DNA of 64,000 nucleotides from Serratia rhizosphaerae (GCF_009817885.1 NZ_CP041764.1:2852001-2916000); one strand, 5' to 3'. Positions 53,464-63,170 are shown, numbered from the stretch's first letter. Notes: generated by a model not told the origin, from the sequence alone. Program-made: numbers and translations.

Positions 53464-54780
53464 TTAAAATGACGCCCGACGGCGCCACAGCACCCCCAGC
53501 CCTACCAGCAACCACAGCGCCCCGGCCGCCAGCGCCGGGGTGTGAATATGGAACAGCACCGGCGTCAGCACCGCGATCCCCAGCAACGGCACCAGCCCGC
53601 AGGCCAGCAGCGCGCGCAGGCTGCGCTGGCGGCGCTTCACCAGAAACAGGCCGATTACCGAACAGTGCAGCAGAATAAAGCCGCAGATCGCCCCCACATC
53701 CACAAACGAGACCAGCTGCGACAGCCCGTTGTCGACGCTGGCGGCGACTACCGCCAGCACGGTGTTGACCGCGGCGGCGGCCAGCAGCGCGGTCACCGGC
53801 AGCCCGCTGCGTTTGCCGACCTGGCTGAGGGAACCCGGCAGCGCGCCGCTACGCCCCATACTGAACAGCAGCCGTCCCGCAGCCGCCTGGCCCACCATGG
53901 CGGAGAAAGCCGCCCCCAGCGCTTTCACAAAGGCCAGCGCATCGCCCAGCCACGGAGAGATAGTGTCGCCGACAATCACATAATAGGCTTTACCCTGAAG
54001 CTCAGGCTGTTGCGCAAGCGTCTGACTGTCCCAGGGACTGAGCAGCGCCCCGAGCCAGGTCTGAGCGACAAACAGCGCTCCCGCCAGAATCAGGCACCAC
54101 AGGGTCGCCCGACCGGGCTGATTGCGGGAGCCTTGGTTTTCTTCAGCAAACGTGGAGATGGCGTCAAAGCCCAGGTAAGAGAGCACGGCCACGGAGACGC
54201 CGGTCAGTACGGCACCGCTGCTGATGCCTTCCGCTCCCAGAAAGGGGGCCAGCAGCGGCCGGTTAAATCCCTGCTGCCACAGCACCCATAGCCCGCCGGC
54301 CAGAATCAGCGCCAGTACGATCAGCTCGGCGATCAACACCGTCATGGTGACCCGTCGGGTTTTATGCAGCCCGGTCAGATTCAGGGTTGTGGTTGCCGCG
54401 ACTGCCAGCAGCGTCCAGGCCCAGACCGGCACCGCAGGCACCAGCGCGTTTAACGAAATACCGCTAAACAGATAGGCCACCGCCGGAATAAACAGATAAT
54501 CCAACAGAATGATCCAGCCGGCGATAAAACCCACTCGGGGAGTAATTCCTTCCCGGGTATAGGCATACACCGCCCCGGCGTTGGGCACCGCCCGCGACAT
54601 CAGCGCATAGGACCAGGCGGTAAAGCCCATAACCACGGTGGCAATCACATAAACCAGTGGCACCACTCCGCCGCTGGTGGCGTCCAGCGTGCCAAACAAT
54701 CCTACCGGCGCCGCCGGGCCAATAAACAGCAACCCCATAATCACTAAGTCGCGCATCCGCAACGAACGAACCAGTGCCAT
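53464..54780 (-). CDS. APC-superfamily amino acid permease
   Basis: 438 aa with about 12 membrane segments. FIGPAAPVGLFGTLDATSGG and GRATLWCLILAG fit the APC family (GabP/YeeF-like). AGGTG before 54780 sets the start (54786 also possible). It may serve a compound linked to the pentonate pathway, but it has its own promoter direction and substrate is unknown. Confidence 0.85.
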   Translation of the reverse strand: MALVRSLRMRDLVIMGLLFIGPAAPVGLFGTLDATSGGVVPLVYVIATVVMGFTAWSYALMSRAVPNAGAVYAYTREGITPRVGFIAGWIILLDYLFIPAVAYLFSGISLNALVPAVPVWAWTLLAVAATTTLNLTGLHKTRRVTMTVLIAELIVLALILAGGLWVLWQQGFNRPLLAPFLGAEGISSGAVLTGVSVAVLSYLGFDAISTFAEENQGSRNQPGRATLWCLILAGALFVAQTWLGALLSPWDSQTLAQQPELQGKAYYVIVGDTISPWLGDALAFVKALGAAFSAMVGQAAAGRLLFSMGRSGALPGSLSQVGKRSGLPVTALLAAAAVNTVLAVVAASVDNGLSQLVSFVDVGAICGFILLHCSVIGLFLVKRRQRSLRALLACGLVPLLGIAVLTPVLFHIHTPALAAGALWLLVGLGVLWRRRASF

Positions 54781-54833
54781 CACCATCACCTTTGATTGTT
54801 ATTATCTGAACCGACGTCGTGCGCGAGCGGCAA

Positions 54834-56135
54834 TCAGAGCGACTTTTGCGAGGCCAGCGGTTTTTGCACCCGGCTGAAGGCCAGTTTGAGCACCCAATAC
54901 AGCAGGCTGGCGGCTACCAGGGAGTTGATCGTCGGCACGCCCCATTCGGTCGCCAGGCCGACGGCGCCGCCGATGATGCTGGCGACGATCGCCGCCCAAC
55001 CAATAGTCGGTGTTTCTTGCGGCAGCTGGCCTGTGCGGCGGCTTTCGTCCAGGATTTTGCGGTGGCTGCGCAGCAGATAGTAATCTACCAGCATGATGCC
55101 GATAATCGGCGGGAAGACGACGCCGAGCACCGTCAGGAAGTCGACGAAACGGTCGAGAATGCCCAGTACTGACAGCGTGGTGCCCAGAATGCCGATCGCC
55201 AGCGTGGTGTAGGTGTACTTGAGCTTTTTGCCGGTGATGCCTTCCACTGCGTTAACGATGCCTAATGAAGAGGAGTACAGGTTAAGATCGTTGACGCGCA
55301 GGGTAGAAAACACCACCACCAGCAGGCCGGCGCCGCCGGCCGCCTGTGACATGATGGTCACCACGTCTGCGGTGCCCAGCGTTTTGGCGATCAGGATCGC
55401 CAGGCCGTTAACCACGAATTCACCGGCGACGATAGTAAAGATCGTAACGCCGAGCACGTGCTTGCCGTTTTTGGAGTAACGGGTCAGATCGGGCGTCATC
55501 AGGCTAGCCACGATGGCGCCGCCAACGACGATGGTGATGCCGGCGCTGATGGTCAGCGGTTTGCCCGGCGGTGCGAGTTGGATAATTTCCTGCAGGTTGT
55601 GGCCGGAAATCGCGGTCAGCGAAATATAGGCCACCAGCATGATGAACATTGGCACCGCGATGCGGGCGGCGATGCGCAGCGCTTTGAAGCCGAACGCGAC
55701 CAGAATGGTCAGCAATGAGCCTGAAAGCCCGGCGGCCAGGCCAAAACCCAGTTTATTGCCCAGCGCGAAGTCGAGCGACTTGGCGAAAATGGCGTTTTGA
55801 ATGCCGAACCAGCCCAGCAGACTGACGGCCACCACCATGCCGATCAGCACCGACCCCAGACGACCGAAGCCGCACCAGCGCGCCAGCAAACTGCCGGAAA
55901 TCCCCTCGCGCATGCCCGCCAGACCCAGGCCATAGGTCACCACGCCGAAGATCAGGCTGCCGACGAAAATAGCACTGAAGGCGTCGATCAGCGTCATGGC
56001 GTTGCCGAGCACGGCACCGAGCATAAATTGATCCAACGCGGTCAGCATGCCCATATGTACGATGGCGACGCTTAAAAACGACACTCTTTTATCCTGCGGC
56101 ACCCGGGTGAGCGGATAATCTTCGATCTTTATCAC
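54834..56135 (-). CDS. codB: NCS1 purine/cytosine permease (CodB-like)
   Basis: 433 aa. N-terminal PQDKRVSFLSVAIVHMGMLTALDQFMLGAVLG and VVGGAIVASLMTPDLTRYSKN match CodB-type nucleobase:cation symporters. No deaminase gene lies beside it. Upstream, on the same strand, are the PAS/LuxR regulator and a GNAT enzyme, which may form one unit (20-bp gap to the regulator gene). Confidence 0.85.
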   Translation of the reverse strand: MIKIEDYPLTRVPQDKRVSFLSVAIVHMGMLTALDQFMLGAVLGNAMTLIDAFSAIFVGSLIFGVVTYGLGLAGMREGISGSLLARWCGFGRLGSVLIGMVVAVSLLGWFGIQNAIFAKSLDFALGNKLGFGLAAGLSGSLLTILVAFGFKALRIAARIAVPMFIMLVAYISLTAISGHNLQEIIQLAPPGKPLTISAGITIVVGGAIVASLMTPDLTRYSKNGKHVLGVTIFTIVAGEFVVNGLAILIAKTLGTADVVTIMSQAAGGAGLLVVVFSTLRVNDLNLYSSSLGIVNAVEGITGKKLKYTYTTLAIGILGTTLSVLGILDRFVDFLTVLGVVFPPIIGIMLVDYYLLRSHRKILDESRRTGQLPQETPTIGWAAIVASIIGGAVGLATEWGVPTINSLVAASLLYWVLKLAFSRVQKPLASQKSL

Positions 56136-56155
56136 GGTGAGAGCTTCCTTGTGGT

Positions 56156-56845
56156 TCAGATAAACTGAATGCCCTTGGTTATCAGGCGGTCGGGAATGTA
56201 ATTATCCAGATTAGCGTATTTGCAATACTCTTCGAATTGCTGCTGAGTATGCACGTTGGCTTTCTGGTAAATGTTGTAAATACGGTTTTCGATGGTTTTA
56301 TTGCTGACGTTATAGATTTTGGCGATCTCTTTCACCGTAAACCTTTGCAGCATAAGGAAAATGACATCGAACTCGGCGCGGGTGAACTGCTCATTATTGA
56401 CCTCGGTGGTCAAGATGCTGGGCTTTTGCTGATTGATGTATTTCAGCGGCGACAGGCTGTTCATCGGTTTGGCGTTCCAGATTACGCCAATGACCTGTTT
56501 GTCGTCGTTATAGACCGGCAGCTTTTCGCTGATAAACGGCGTCAGGCTGTCTTTACCGTACCAGTAGTGCGTTTCGATGACCGTAACCCGATCGCGCGCC
56601 GCTTCGGTCATTTTGTCGTGCTCGATGAAGTCGGCGGCAGAGTCGGCCCAGTCGGCGGGGAATTCGTGGTCATATTTGCCGGCGACGTCGAAGTTCAGCG
56701 GCGTATTGGTATAGAGATAAGCGGCACGGTTCATATAAAGGTGGCGGGACAGCTGATCTTTGATGCCCCAGGGTTCGCTCAGGTGCTCCATCATGGTAAT
56801 GAGGGACTTAAAATAAGATTCATTACTTTTATGCGAGGAATCCAT
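56156..56845 (-). CDS. PAS-LuxR-type regulator
   Basis: 229 aa. An N-terminal sensor region of PAS-like size (residues about 15-125) is followed by a LuxR-type HTH (FTRAEFDVIFLMLQRFTVKEIAKIYNVSNKTIENRIYNIYQKANV). Start at ATG 56845 with AAAGGTG upstream. Between an NCS1 permease and a GNAT gene. The nearby permease is a likely target. Low GC for the region. Confidence 0.82.
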   Translation of the reverse strand: MDSSHKSNESYFKSLITMMEHLSEPWGIKDQLSRHLYMNRAAYLYTNTPLNFDVAGKYDHEFPADWADSAADFIEHDKMTEAARDRVTVIETHYWYGKDSLTPFISEKLPVYNDDKQVIGVIWNAKPMNSLSPLKYINQQKPSILTTEVNNEQFTRAEFDVIFLMLQRFTVKEIAKIYNVSNKTIENRIYNIYQKANVHTQQQFEEYCKYANLDNYIPDRLITKGIQFI

Positions 56846-56872
56846 ATTCACCTTTGAGCTGCGCCGACCGTG

Positions 56873-57283
56873 TTACAGATTTTTCGCCAGATAATGACGG
56901 GTATGGCGATGCGCGTAATCGCCCAGCTCACCGTAGACCTGGTAGCCCAGTTTTTCGTAGAAGCCTCTGGCCTGGAAATCGAAGGTGTCGACATAAGCCA
57001 TATGGCAGCCGCGCTTACGGGCTTCTTCTTCGGCCAACTGCATCAGTTGGCGGCCGTAGCCGCTATTGCGGCACCGATCGCCGACCCACAAATATTGCAC
57101 TTCCAGGCCGCCCCACCAGGTGCGTGCCACCAGGCCGCCGACGATTTGCTGATTGTCGTCGGTGACGGTCAGAAACAGCGGGTGAATATCTACGGGCTGT
57201 GTTTTATGGTTGTGCGCCCACAGGCTGTCTATAACGAATGCTTCATCCTGCGGGTTAGGTTTGTCGGTGATGTTGATATTCAT
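56873..57283 (-). CDS. GNAT-family N-acetyltransferase
   Basis: 136 aa. Acetyl-CoA motif LWVGDRCRNSGYGRQLMQLAEEEARKRG and a late FYEKLGYQVYGEL, as in standard GNAT proteins. Acceptor unknown. It lies just upstream of the PAS-LuxR gene on the same strand. Confidence 0.88.
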   Translation of the reverse strand: MNINITDKPNPQDEAFVIDSLWAHNHKTQPVDIHPLFLTVTDDNQQIVGGLVARTWWGGLEVQYLWVGDRCRNSGYGRQLMQLAEEEARKRGCHMAYVDTFDFQARGFYEKLGYQVYGELGDYAHRHTRHYLAKNL

Positions 57284-57812
57284 TTAAATATAACTGCCTG
57301 ATTAAATTATTTAAAGTTTGATTTATTGTCTTAGCGATAACTTGTTTTAATATCACTTTCGTTAATATGTTTCAAGGGTGATTTTCACCCTTTTCCATCA
57401 GGTGAGGGGACACTTATAGTGAAATCGACAGGGTGAGGAAAATGGTGAAACAGGCGCTGCCTGAACGCTGAAATGCCCTGCTTACGCCATCTTTTCCTAA
57501 CTTGCGCCTCACCAGGGTTCCATTAGGAAAACTGCAGACAGTTATGGCTCCACCGAGTAGAGCAAGCCGACTTGCCGCCGGGAGAGCCACTTTATTTTTG
57601 ACGTATCCATCCACAATCCGCCCGACCGTCGGGCAACTGTTATCTGTCAGCGTGGGTTTAACCCTATATATCCAGTCGCGTTTTCTCTCTTAGAAAGCGC
57701 TTAAGGGTATGGAGCGAGATTGGGAGGGCGTGGTGCGTATCTCAGGCGAACAGATAAACCTGGTGTCTGGTTTGTCGCGGACGGTGCCATCCGCGACGAG
57801 GGGCAGAAAGCG
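57284..57812. other. Intergenic region with no supported gene
   Basis: 529 bases. Short frames exist on both strands (57414-57614 minus, 57502-57693 plus) but none has a ribosome-binding site or recognisable domain. GCCCGAC-C-GTCGGGC at 57620-57634 is a perfect palindrome. It may be remnant DNA. Confidence 0.4.
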
Positions 57813-58658
57813 TCAGGAATGTTTCCTGTGGAAGTTAAGTATCTCGGTGGCGATAAACTCGGGTTTTTCTTCGGCTATCCAGTGCCCGCATTCCGGTATC
57901 ACTCCGCCTTCAACATGATGGGCGACCTGTTGCATGCTGCGAAAACTGATGTCGCCCATACAGTGCGACCCGCCCCAGGCCATAACCGGAATATCGAGCT
58001 TGCGGGCCGCCAGTTCCCGGCTCTGACGGGCTGATTCGGGAAACGCCTTATAAAACTCGAAGCCGGCCCTCAGGCCGCCCGCGGCTGAATAGCACCTGAC
58101 AAACTCATCAAGGTCTGATTCGGTGATAGCGCGGGGGTTATAAGCATAGGTGGTGAAAAAGTAGTTCAGGTATTCACGTTCGCGCCCGGTTACCAGCAGC
58201 TGCGCCAAATCCGGAGCCTGATGGAAGCCAAAATGCCAGTACTCTTTTTCAGCATCATCCTCGCTTTCAATCCCCAGGATTTTGCTTTCCAGGAACACCA
58301 GGCTTTTTACCTGATGTCTATAGTTCGCCGCATAGGCATAGGCCACGCGCGCGCCATTATCATGTGCGACAACCCGGATGCGCTCAAAACCAAGATGGGT
58401 GACTAACGCATGCAGATCCCCGGCAACCGTGTTGCTGTCGTAGCCCGTTGCCGGTTTGTCTGAATCCCCCGAACCGCGCATATCGACGGCGATCACTTCA
58501 TGTCCTGCGGCGATCAGCCGGGGGATAACCCGGCGCCACTCATACCAGGTCTGCGGCCAGCCGTGAACTAGCAGCACCGGCTCTCCTGTCCCGCCCCGTA
58601 CGTAGTGCAGCCTTATGCCATTAACCCGGGCTATTTCGTGTTTTAACTCATCAGTCAT
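57813..58658 (-). CDS. Alpha/beta hydrolase, epoxide-hydrolase/dehalogenase type
   Basis: 281 aa. HGWPQTWYEWRRV (oxyanion HGxP), nucleophile Asp in VVAHDNGARVAYA, and a C-terminal CGHW for the catalytic His. Epoxide hydrolases and haloacetate dehalogenases have this layout. GGAGAAA before 58658 sets the start. Divergent from the TetR gene at 58813, its probable repressor. Confidence 0.86.
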   Translation of the reverse strand: MTDELKHEIARVNGIRLHYVRGGTGEPVLLVHGWPQTWYEWRRVIPRLIAAGHEVIAVDMRGSGDSDKPATGYDSNTVAGDLHALVTHLGFERIRVVAHDNGARVAYAYAANYRHQVKSLVFLESKILGIESEDDAEKEYWHFGFHQAPDLAQLLVTGREREYLNYFFTTYAYNPRAITESDLDEFVRCYSAAGGLRAGFEFYKAFPESARQSRELAARKLDIPVMAWGGSHCMGDISFRSMQQVAHHVEGGVIPECGHWIAEEKPEFIATEILNFHRKHS

Positions 58659-58691
58659 GGTGTTTCTCCGTATGAATTCCATTTCATTATG

Positions 58692-58775
58692 TAGTGATCA
58701 CTATGTAATTATCAATGACTGATGTTCGCCCGTTGCCGTTGCTGGGATGGATTAGCACATTATGTAATAATCAAT
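58692..58775. promoter_or_regulatory. Operator region between hydrolase and TetR gene
   Basis: TAGTGATCACTA (58692-58703) is a perfect 12-bp palindrome. TATGTAATTATCAAT (58702-58716) and TATGTAATAATCAAT (58761-58775) are direct repeats with one mismatch. Likely sites for the TetR protein on both divergent promoters. Confidence 0.6.
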
Positions 58776-58812
58776 ACATATTACTAAGTCATGCCGTTAC
58801 CGGAGGAGCAAT

Positions 58813-59418
58813 ATGGCTCGTGGCAGACCGCGTACATTTGACAGGGAAGCGGCCGTTGAGCAGGCGATGCTGATTTTCTGGACGAAAGGATTTACCAATA
58901 CTTCACTGAGCGATCTGACAGCGGCGCTGAAGATTAATCCGCCCAGCTTTTATGCCGCGTTCGGTTCCAAAGAGGCGCTGTATCGCGATGTGCTTGAGCG
59001 CTATCACGCCGACGTTGGCGAGAAATTGTGGGGAGGGCTGTTGTGTAACGGAAGTGCCCAGCATGCGGTTGAAACATTATTGCGGAATACGGCGCGCTAT
59101 CTGACCAGAAAAACCGCCCCGCAGGGTTGCCTGCTCTCGCTGTCGGGCATGGAGGGCGGCCTGCCGGACAGCTTGAGCCATGAGCTAAGGCACCGTCGTC
59201 ATGAGATGTTTGTTCGGCTGAAAAACTGCCTGCGGCTTGCCCAGGAAAAACATGAGATTGCAGAGTCTGCGGATTGCGAGGCCGTTGCCAGATTTTATTT
59301 TACGGTTCAGCAGGGAATGGTGACCCGGGCCCGTGACGGGGAAACGAAGGCCCAACTGGATACTACGGCTGAATCGGCGATGATGCTCTGGCCGGCGTTG
59401 ACCGGTTTCCAGACGTAG
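58813..59418 (+). CDS. TetR-family transcriptional regulator
   Basis: 201 aa. N-terminal HTH GRPRTFDREAAVEQAMLIFWTKGFTNTSLSDLTAALKINPPSFYAAFGSKEALY fits the TetR family. The C-terminal domain resembles AcrR/NemR-type sensors (LLSLSGMEGGLPDSL). Start at 58813 with GGAGGAG. Divergent from the epoxide-hydrolase-like gene. Confidence 0.9.
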   Translation: MARGRPRTFDREAAVEQAMLIFWTKGFTNTSLSDLTAALKINPPSFYAAFGSKEALYRDVLERYHADVGEKLWGGLLCNGSAQHAVETLLRNTARYLTRKTAPQGCLLSLSGMEGGLPDSLSHELRHRRHEMFVRLKNCLRLAQEKHEIAESADCEAVARFYFTVQQGMVTRARDGETKAQLDTTAESAMMLWPALTGFQT

Positions 59419-59540
59419 TTCCCTCCGGATTGGTCAACCGCGTCTCCGGTTGTAGGCCGTCGGCCGGTAACTTCCATCACCTTTTTCGCATAGATCTCGT
59501 GCAGCGCGCTGACGTTGTTCACATAGTGGGTAAAGCGTGC

Positions 59541-60314
59541 TTATTTCTGTTTGTTTTTAACGTTTTCATCTTTTGCATACCAAGATTTAAAATACTTTAG
59601 AAAACTATATGCAACGGCATAAAATCCGGTGACGATACCGATTTTTCCGTCTTTCCATGCTCCGCTCAGCACGTACCATTTAAAAAATGCTCCGATTGCG
59701 CTAACTGCGCCCCGGAAAATTGATGGTTTAATATATTTATATTTTACCACACGGGTCGTATAGCCATTAAGTTTGTTGAATATTTCATGGAGCGAGTAAA
59801 AGGTATCGTGATTAACACTCCCTGGCATGATCGATGTACGGGTATAACCTTCAGCGGCATCGTCTACCGGGGCATCATTGAAGCTAACCAACGTTCTGTT
59901 GAAAAGGCGAACGGGGTAATCCGGTGAGGAAACAGGATAAATCGTTCTGACTGAATGCCCCAGTACAAACCAATTTCTCTTGATTCTATAGGCATTTTGT
60001 GGGGTTGGACTTTCTTGTGCTTTAAATTTAGCAATGAAATCCATGGTGTCGGAGTCAATAATTTCATCACTGTCCAGGCACAGTACCCAGTCATTATGAG
60101 ATTGGGAAATGGCAAAGTTCATTTGTCGCCCATGGGTTTCGAAGCGATGATAAATAGGTTTTATTCCAAGGCTTTGACAAATGGGGAGTGTCTTATCAGT
60201 ACTCCCCGAGTCGACGACAATCAACTCATCTGCAATGCCTATGAGTGGAGAAAGCACCTCACGTAATAGGCGAGAGGAATTAAAGGTTAAGATACAGACA
60301 GATATTTTTTCCAT
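59541..60314 (-). CDS. Family 2 glycosyltransferase (WaaE/KdtX-like)
   Basis: 257 aa. ISVCILTFNSSRLLREVLSPL and DELIVVDSGSTDKT followed by the DSDE metal motif (LCLDSDEIIDSD) define a GT-A fold family 2 enzyme similar to LPS core glucosyltransferases of the WaaE type. Clearly lower GC than its neighbours, as is common for surface-polysaccharide genes acquired by transfer. Lies downstream of the lptG-like gene, separated by 101 bp. Confidence 0.85.
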   Translation of the reverse strand: MEKISVCILTFNSSRLLREVLSPLIGIADELIVVDSGSTDKTLPICQSLGIKPIYHRFETHGRQMNFAISQSHNDWVLCLDSDEIIDSDTMDFIAKFKAQESPTPQNAYRIKRNWFVLGHSVRTIYPVSSPDYPVRLFNRTLVSFNDAPVDDAAEGYTRTSIMPGSVNHDTFYSLHEIFNKLNGYTTRVVKYKYIKPSIFRGAVSAIGAFFKWYVLSGAWKDGKIGIVTGFYAVAYSFLKYFKSWYAKDENVKNKQK

Positions 60315-60415
60315 TAACTAACACTCTGAAAATCCGTTGAGCAGATGAGGTCTGGTTGGTTACCCTCTCGTGGACGTTGCGACTCTCTTTTTATCCCTTA
60401 TTAATCCCAAAATAC

Positions 60416-61495
60416 CTAACCTTGCCGATCGAAGCGGTAAACCAGCGTCAACGCCAGCAGCAGGATCAGCAGCGGCGGGGCGAGGGCGGTGAAGGGAGCG
60501 TTGAAAGAGAACAGCAAGCCCAGGTTGAGGACGATCTGATAAGTGATATAGGTGAGCAACCCCACGATCGCGCCGATGGCTAGGCGGTTGCCCAGGCCGG
60601 GTGCGCGCGGGGCAATGAAGGTAAACGGGATAGCCAGTAAAATCATGGCCAGCACCAGCAGGGGCTGCCCGAGTTTTTTCCACAGCGCGAGGCGATATTC
60701 AATGCTGGGCTGCCCTGAACTGTGCAGGTAATCGATGTAGCGATCCAGTTGGCGAAGCGAGAAACTGCCGGCCGGCAGGGTCAGCTCCTTCAGGCTCGGC
60801 ACGGAGAACAGCGATTGCCAGGGCAGGCTGTCTCGCCGTTGAAGCGTCTCTTTTCTGCCTTGCCAGCTTTTCCGCATCACGTTGTGCAGCAGCCAACTGC
60901 CGTCGGCGGCGGTGCTGGCGCTCTCCGCGTAGAGGTAAGATTCTAGCGAACGATCGGCGCGGTAACGAAAGATTTCAATGTCGTGGGGCTGGTCATTTTC
61001 ATCGACGGTTTTGACCGTTACAAACTCGTCGCCGCGCCGCGCCCACAGCGGGTTGACGGCAACGTCGTTATCGTTCGATTGCGCCAGGGCGTTGTTCTTC
61101 AGCTGCAGCGCGCGTTGCTGCAGCGGGGAGGCGGCCCACTCATCGATCGCGCCGAGCGAAAGGTTCATCAGCAGCCCGGCGGCGAGCATCACCAGCGCGA
61201 TGCGGAATATCGACAAGCCGGCGGAGCGGATCGCCGTCAGCTCCAGGCTTTTGGAAAGCTGGCCCAACCCGACGATACCGCCGAGCAGCGCGATAAACGG
61301 CCCCAGATCGACCAGGCTGCGCGGCAGGGTCATCACGGTGACCAGCAGCGCTTGCGTCCAGCGGTAGCCGCCTGGGGTGACGTCCTCGAGTTCGTTAATC
61401 AGCGTAAAGGTGGTGAACAGCGGGATGAGCAGGCCGGCCGCAGCGGCAAAGCCAATGAGCACGTTGCGGATCAGGTAACGGCTAAAAATAGTCAT
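60416..61495 (-). CDS. lptG: LptG-like LPS export permease (divergent copy)
   Basis: 359 aa with six membrane segments and a periplasmic beta-jellyroll domain between segments 3 and 4, the LptF/LptG layout. The ATG at 61495 overlaps the lptF stop by 4 bp. Sequence is far from E. coli LptG. The usual neighbours of the housekeeping pair (pepA, valS) are absent. Probably an accessory permease for LPS or another lipid. Confidence 0.8.
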   Translation of the reverse strand: MTIFSRYLIRNVLIGFAAAAGLLIPLFTTFTLINELEDVTPGGYRWTQALLVTVMTLPRSLVDLGPFIALLGGIVGLGQLSKSLELTAIRSAGLSIFRIALVMLAAGLLMNLSLGAIDEWAASPLQQRALQLKNNALAQSNDNDVAVNPLWARRGDEFVTVKTVDENDQPHDIEIFRYRADRSLESYLYAESASTAADGSWLLHNVMRKSWQGRKETLQRRDSLPWQSLFSVPSLKELTLPAGSFSLRQLDRYIDYLHSSGQPSIEYRLALWKKLGQPLLVLAMILLAIPFTFIAPRAPGLGNRLAIGAIVGLLTYITYQIVLNLGLLFSFNAPFTALAPPLLILLLALTLVYRFDRQG

Positions 61496-62562
61496 CGGGA
61501 GGTTTTCCGCAGTGGGGATAAGTCGCGGGTGAGCAGCAGGGCAACGCCGATCGCCATCGCGATCGGCGCCAGCCAGACGCCGGGAATAAGCGGCAGAGTG
61601 CCGTTCGCCACCAGCGTGCGGCAAATGTTGCCGCCATAGAAAATCACGGTAAACAGAATTGTGAGGGGCAGCAGCACGGCGTAGCGGCCTTGCCGCGGCT
61701 TGGTGCGGCTGAAGGGGATCGCCAGCAGCACCATCAGCACGGTGGTCAGGCCGCGGCTCTCGCGCCACTGCAGTTCCGCCGCGTCGGCCGGATCGGCGGA
61801 GCGTGACAAGCTCGCCAGCGAAGCCGATTTGTGCCGGGACTCGGCGCTGGGCACGAACGGCTTCAGCGCGATGTCAAAGTTGTCGTAATTCTGCCCGTTG
61901 TCGTCGGCGCCTTCGCGATCCAACACATAGGCGGTGCCGGTCTTCAGCCGCACGGCGGGGCTGGCGGCTGAGGCGTCGAACACCTCAACCGACTGCGCGC
62001 GGTACAGATTGGTATGATGGGCGGCGCGGACATAAATCAGGGCGTCCGTCAGATGATTGGCCGTTTTGTCGATGTGCCCGGCGAGGATCATGCGGCCGTT
62101 GCCGCTCACGTTAAACTTGTCGGCCTGCAGGTGGCTCACGTCCAGCACCGACTGCGATTGATGCTGCAACTGATAAATATTGGCGTACGCCCAGGGCCGG
62201 CCATACAGGGAAAGCAGCGTGACGCCTATCGCCAGCGGAACGGCGAGTATCAGCACCGCCTTGTACAGTCGCAGCGGGCTGGCGCCGGCGGCCTGGATGG
62301 CGGTGATCTCCGCATCGCTATAGAGCTGGCTCAGCGCGACCGCCACCGAAACGTACAGCGCAACGGGCAATATCATCTCCAGCGCAATCAGCGATTTATA
62401 GAAAACCACGTCGGCGACTACCCGCAGCGCCAGGGTGCCGTTGGCGGCGTCGGTAAGGTAGCGTTGAGCGGAGTAGCTGGCGAACATGAAGATGAGAAAC
62501 CCGGCGATCATCACCACCAGGCGGCGGATCTCAACCATGATGTAGCGTTCAATCAAAGGCAT
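61492..62562 (-). CDS. lptF: LptF-like LPS export permease (divergent copy)
   Basis: 356 aa. N-terminal ERYIMVEIRRLVVMIAGFLIFMF, LYSDAEITAIQAAGASPLRLYKAVLI coupling helix and ESRGLTTVLMVLLAIPFSRTKPRQGRYAVLLP, as in LptF proteins. Low similarity to enterobacterial LptF. Forms a coupled pair with the lptG-like gene. AGGAG 10 bp before 62562. Confidence 0.82.
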   Translation of the reverse strand: MPLIERYIMVEIRRLVVMIAGFLIFMFASYSAQRYLTDAANGTLALRVVADVVFYKSLIALEMILPVALYVSVAVALSQLYSDAEITAIQAAGASPLRLYKAVLILAVPLAIGVTLLSLYGRPWAYANIYQLQHQSQSVLDVSHLQADKFNVSGNGRMILAGHIDKTANHLTDALIYVRAAHHTNLYRAQSVEVFDASAASPAVRLKTGTAYVLDREGADDNGQNYDNFDIALKPFVPSAESRHKSASLASLSRSADPADAAELQWRESRGLTTVLMVLLAIPFSRTKPRQGRYAVLLPLTILFTVIFYGGNICRTLVANGTLPLIPGVWLAPIAMAIGVALLLTRDLSPLRKTSR

Positions 62563-62590
62563 ACGTCATCGGCTCCTGAGGGCGTGCGGT

Positions 62591-63157
62591 TCATGACTGG
62601 CTCCGCTCGATCAGAACGCGCAGCAGGGCGATCACCTGGTCAACTTCTTGCGGGGTGAGCGCGCCGTCTTTCGCCCACTGCACGCGCCCGGCGTTGTCCA
62701 GCACTACGATGGAGGAGCTTTTTTCCGGCAGCCGCCAGGCCCTGCGCCCCTGTCCGTCGCTATCGATGATAAACTGCGCCCAGGGGTAGTGACGTTTATT
62801 TTTCTCTATTTTACCGCGCACGAAAAAGCCGGAACTGGGGATCGCGTCGTCGGTGTTGACGATGGTGGTGGGCTGAAAGCGATCGCCCGGCAGGTTGGCT
62901 TCCTTGACGGCGGCGATCAGCAGCGAGTTTTTCTTTTTGGCGGAGGTGCGTCCGGCGATATACTGCATGACGCGCACCTTGCCGGCCAGCTCCGCGCTGT
63001 TCCACGGCCGGTAGAGGAAATCGCCATCGCGCAGCAGCAGTTCGCCGCGATCGGCGATGTTGACCCGCGCGACCGGTGCGCCATGAATGAAATTATGTGC
63101 TGACGCCAGCAGCGGAGACAGCAGCAGTGGCATTATCAGCCATCGACGTAAGCTCAT
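62591..63157 (-). CDS. ytfJ: YtfJ-like exported thioredoxin-fold protein
   Basis: 188 aa. Signal peptide (MSLRRWLIMPLLLSPLLASAH), then ITDRGEL-like, QYIAGRTSAKKKNSLLIAAVKEANLP, TTIVNTDDAIPSSGFFVRG and RVQWAKDGALTPQEV, close to E. coli YtfJ along its whole length. Periplasmic thioredoxin-like fold without a CxxC pair. GGAGG before 63157. In an operon with lptF/lptG-like genes, which is not the usual E. coli context. Confidence 0.88.
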   Translation of the reverse strand: MSLRRWLIMPLLLSPLLASAHNFIHGAPVARVNIADRGELLLRDGDFLYRPWNSAELAGKVRVMQYIAGRTSAKKKNSLLIAAVKEANLPGDRFQPTTIVNTDDAIPSSGFFVRGKIEKNKRHYPWAQFIIDSDGQGRRAWRLPEKSSSIVVLDNAGRVQWAKDGALTPQEVDQVIALLRVLIERSQS

Positions 63158-63170
63158 TAAACCGCCTCCG

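Noticed and set aside
57414..57693. Overlapping short ORFs on both strands in the 57.3-57.8 kb gap
   Set aside because: They overlap each other, lack start signals and show no domain. At most they mark a repeat or remnant.
58530..58560. CCACTCA inside the hydrolase gene as a hrp box
   Set aside because: No GGAACC 15-16 bp upstream, and it lies inside a coding sequence.
60230..60270. TGAGTGG near 60242 as a fourth hrp box
   Set aside because: The matching GGTTCC is absent at 15-16 bp, so only half the motif is present.
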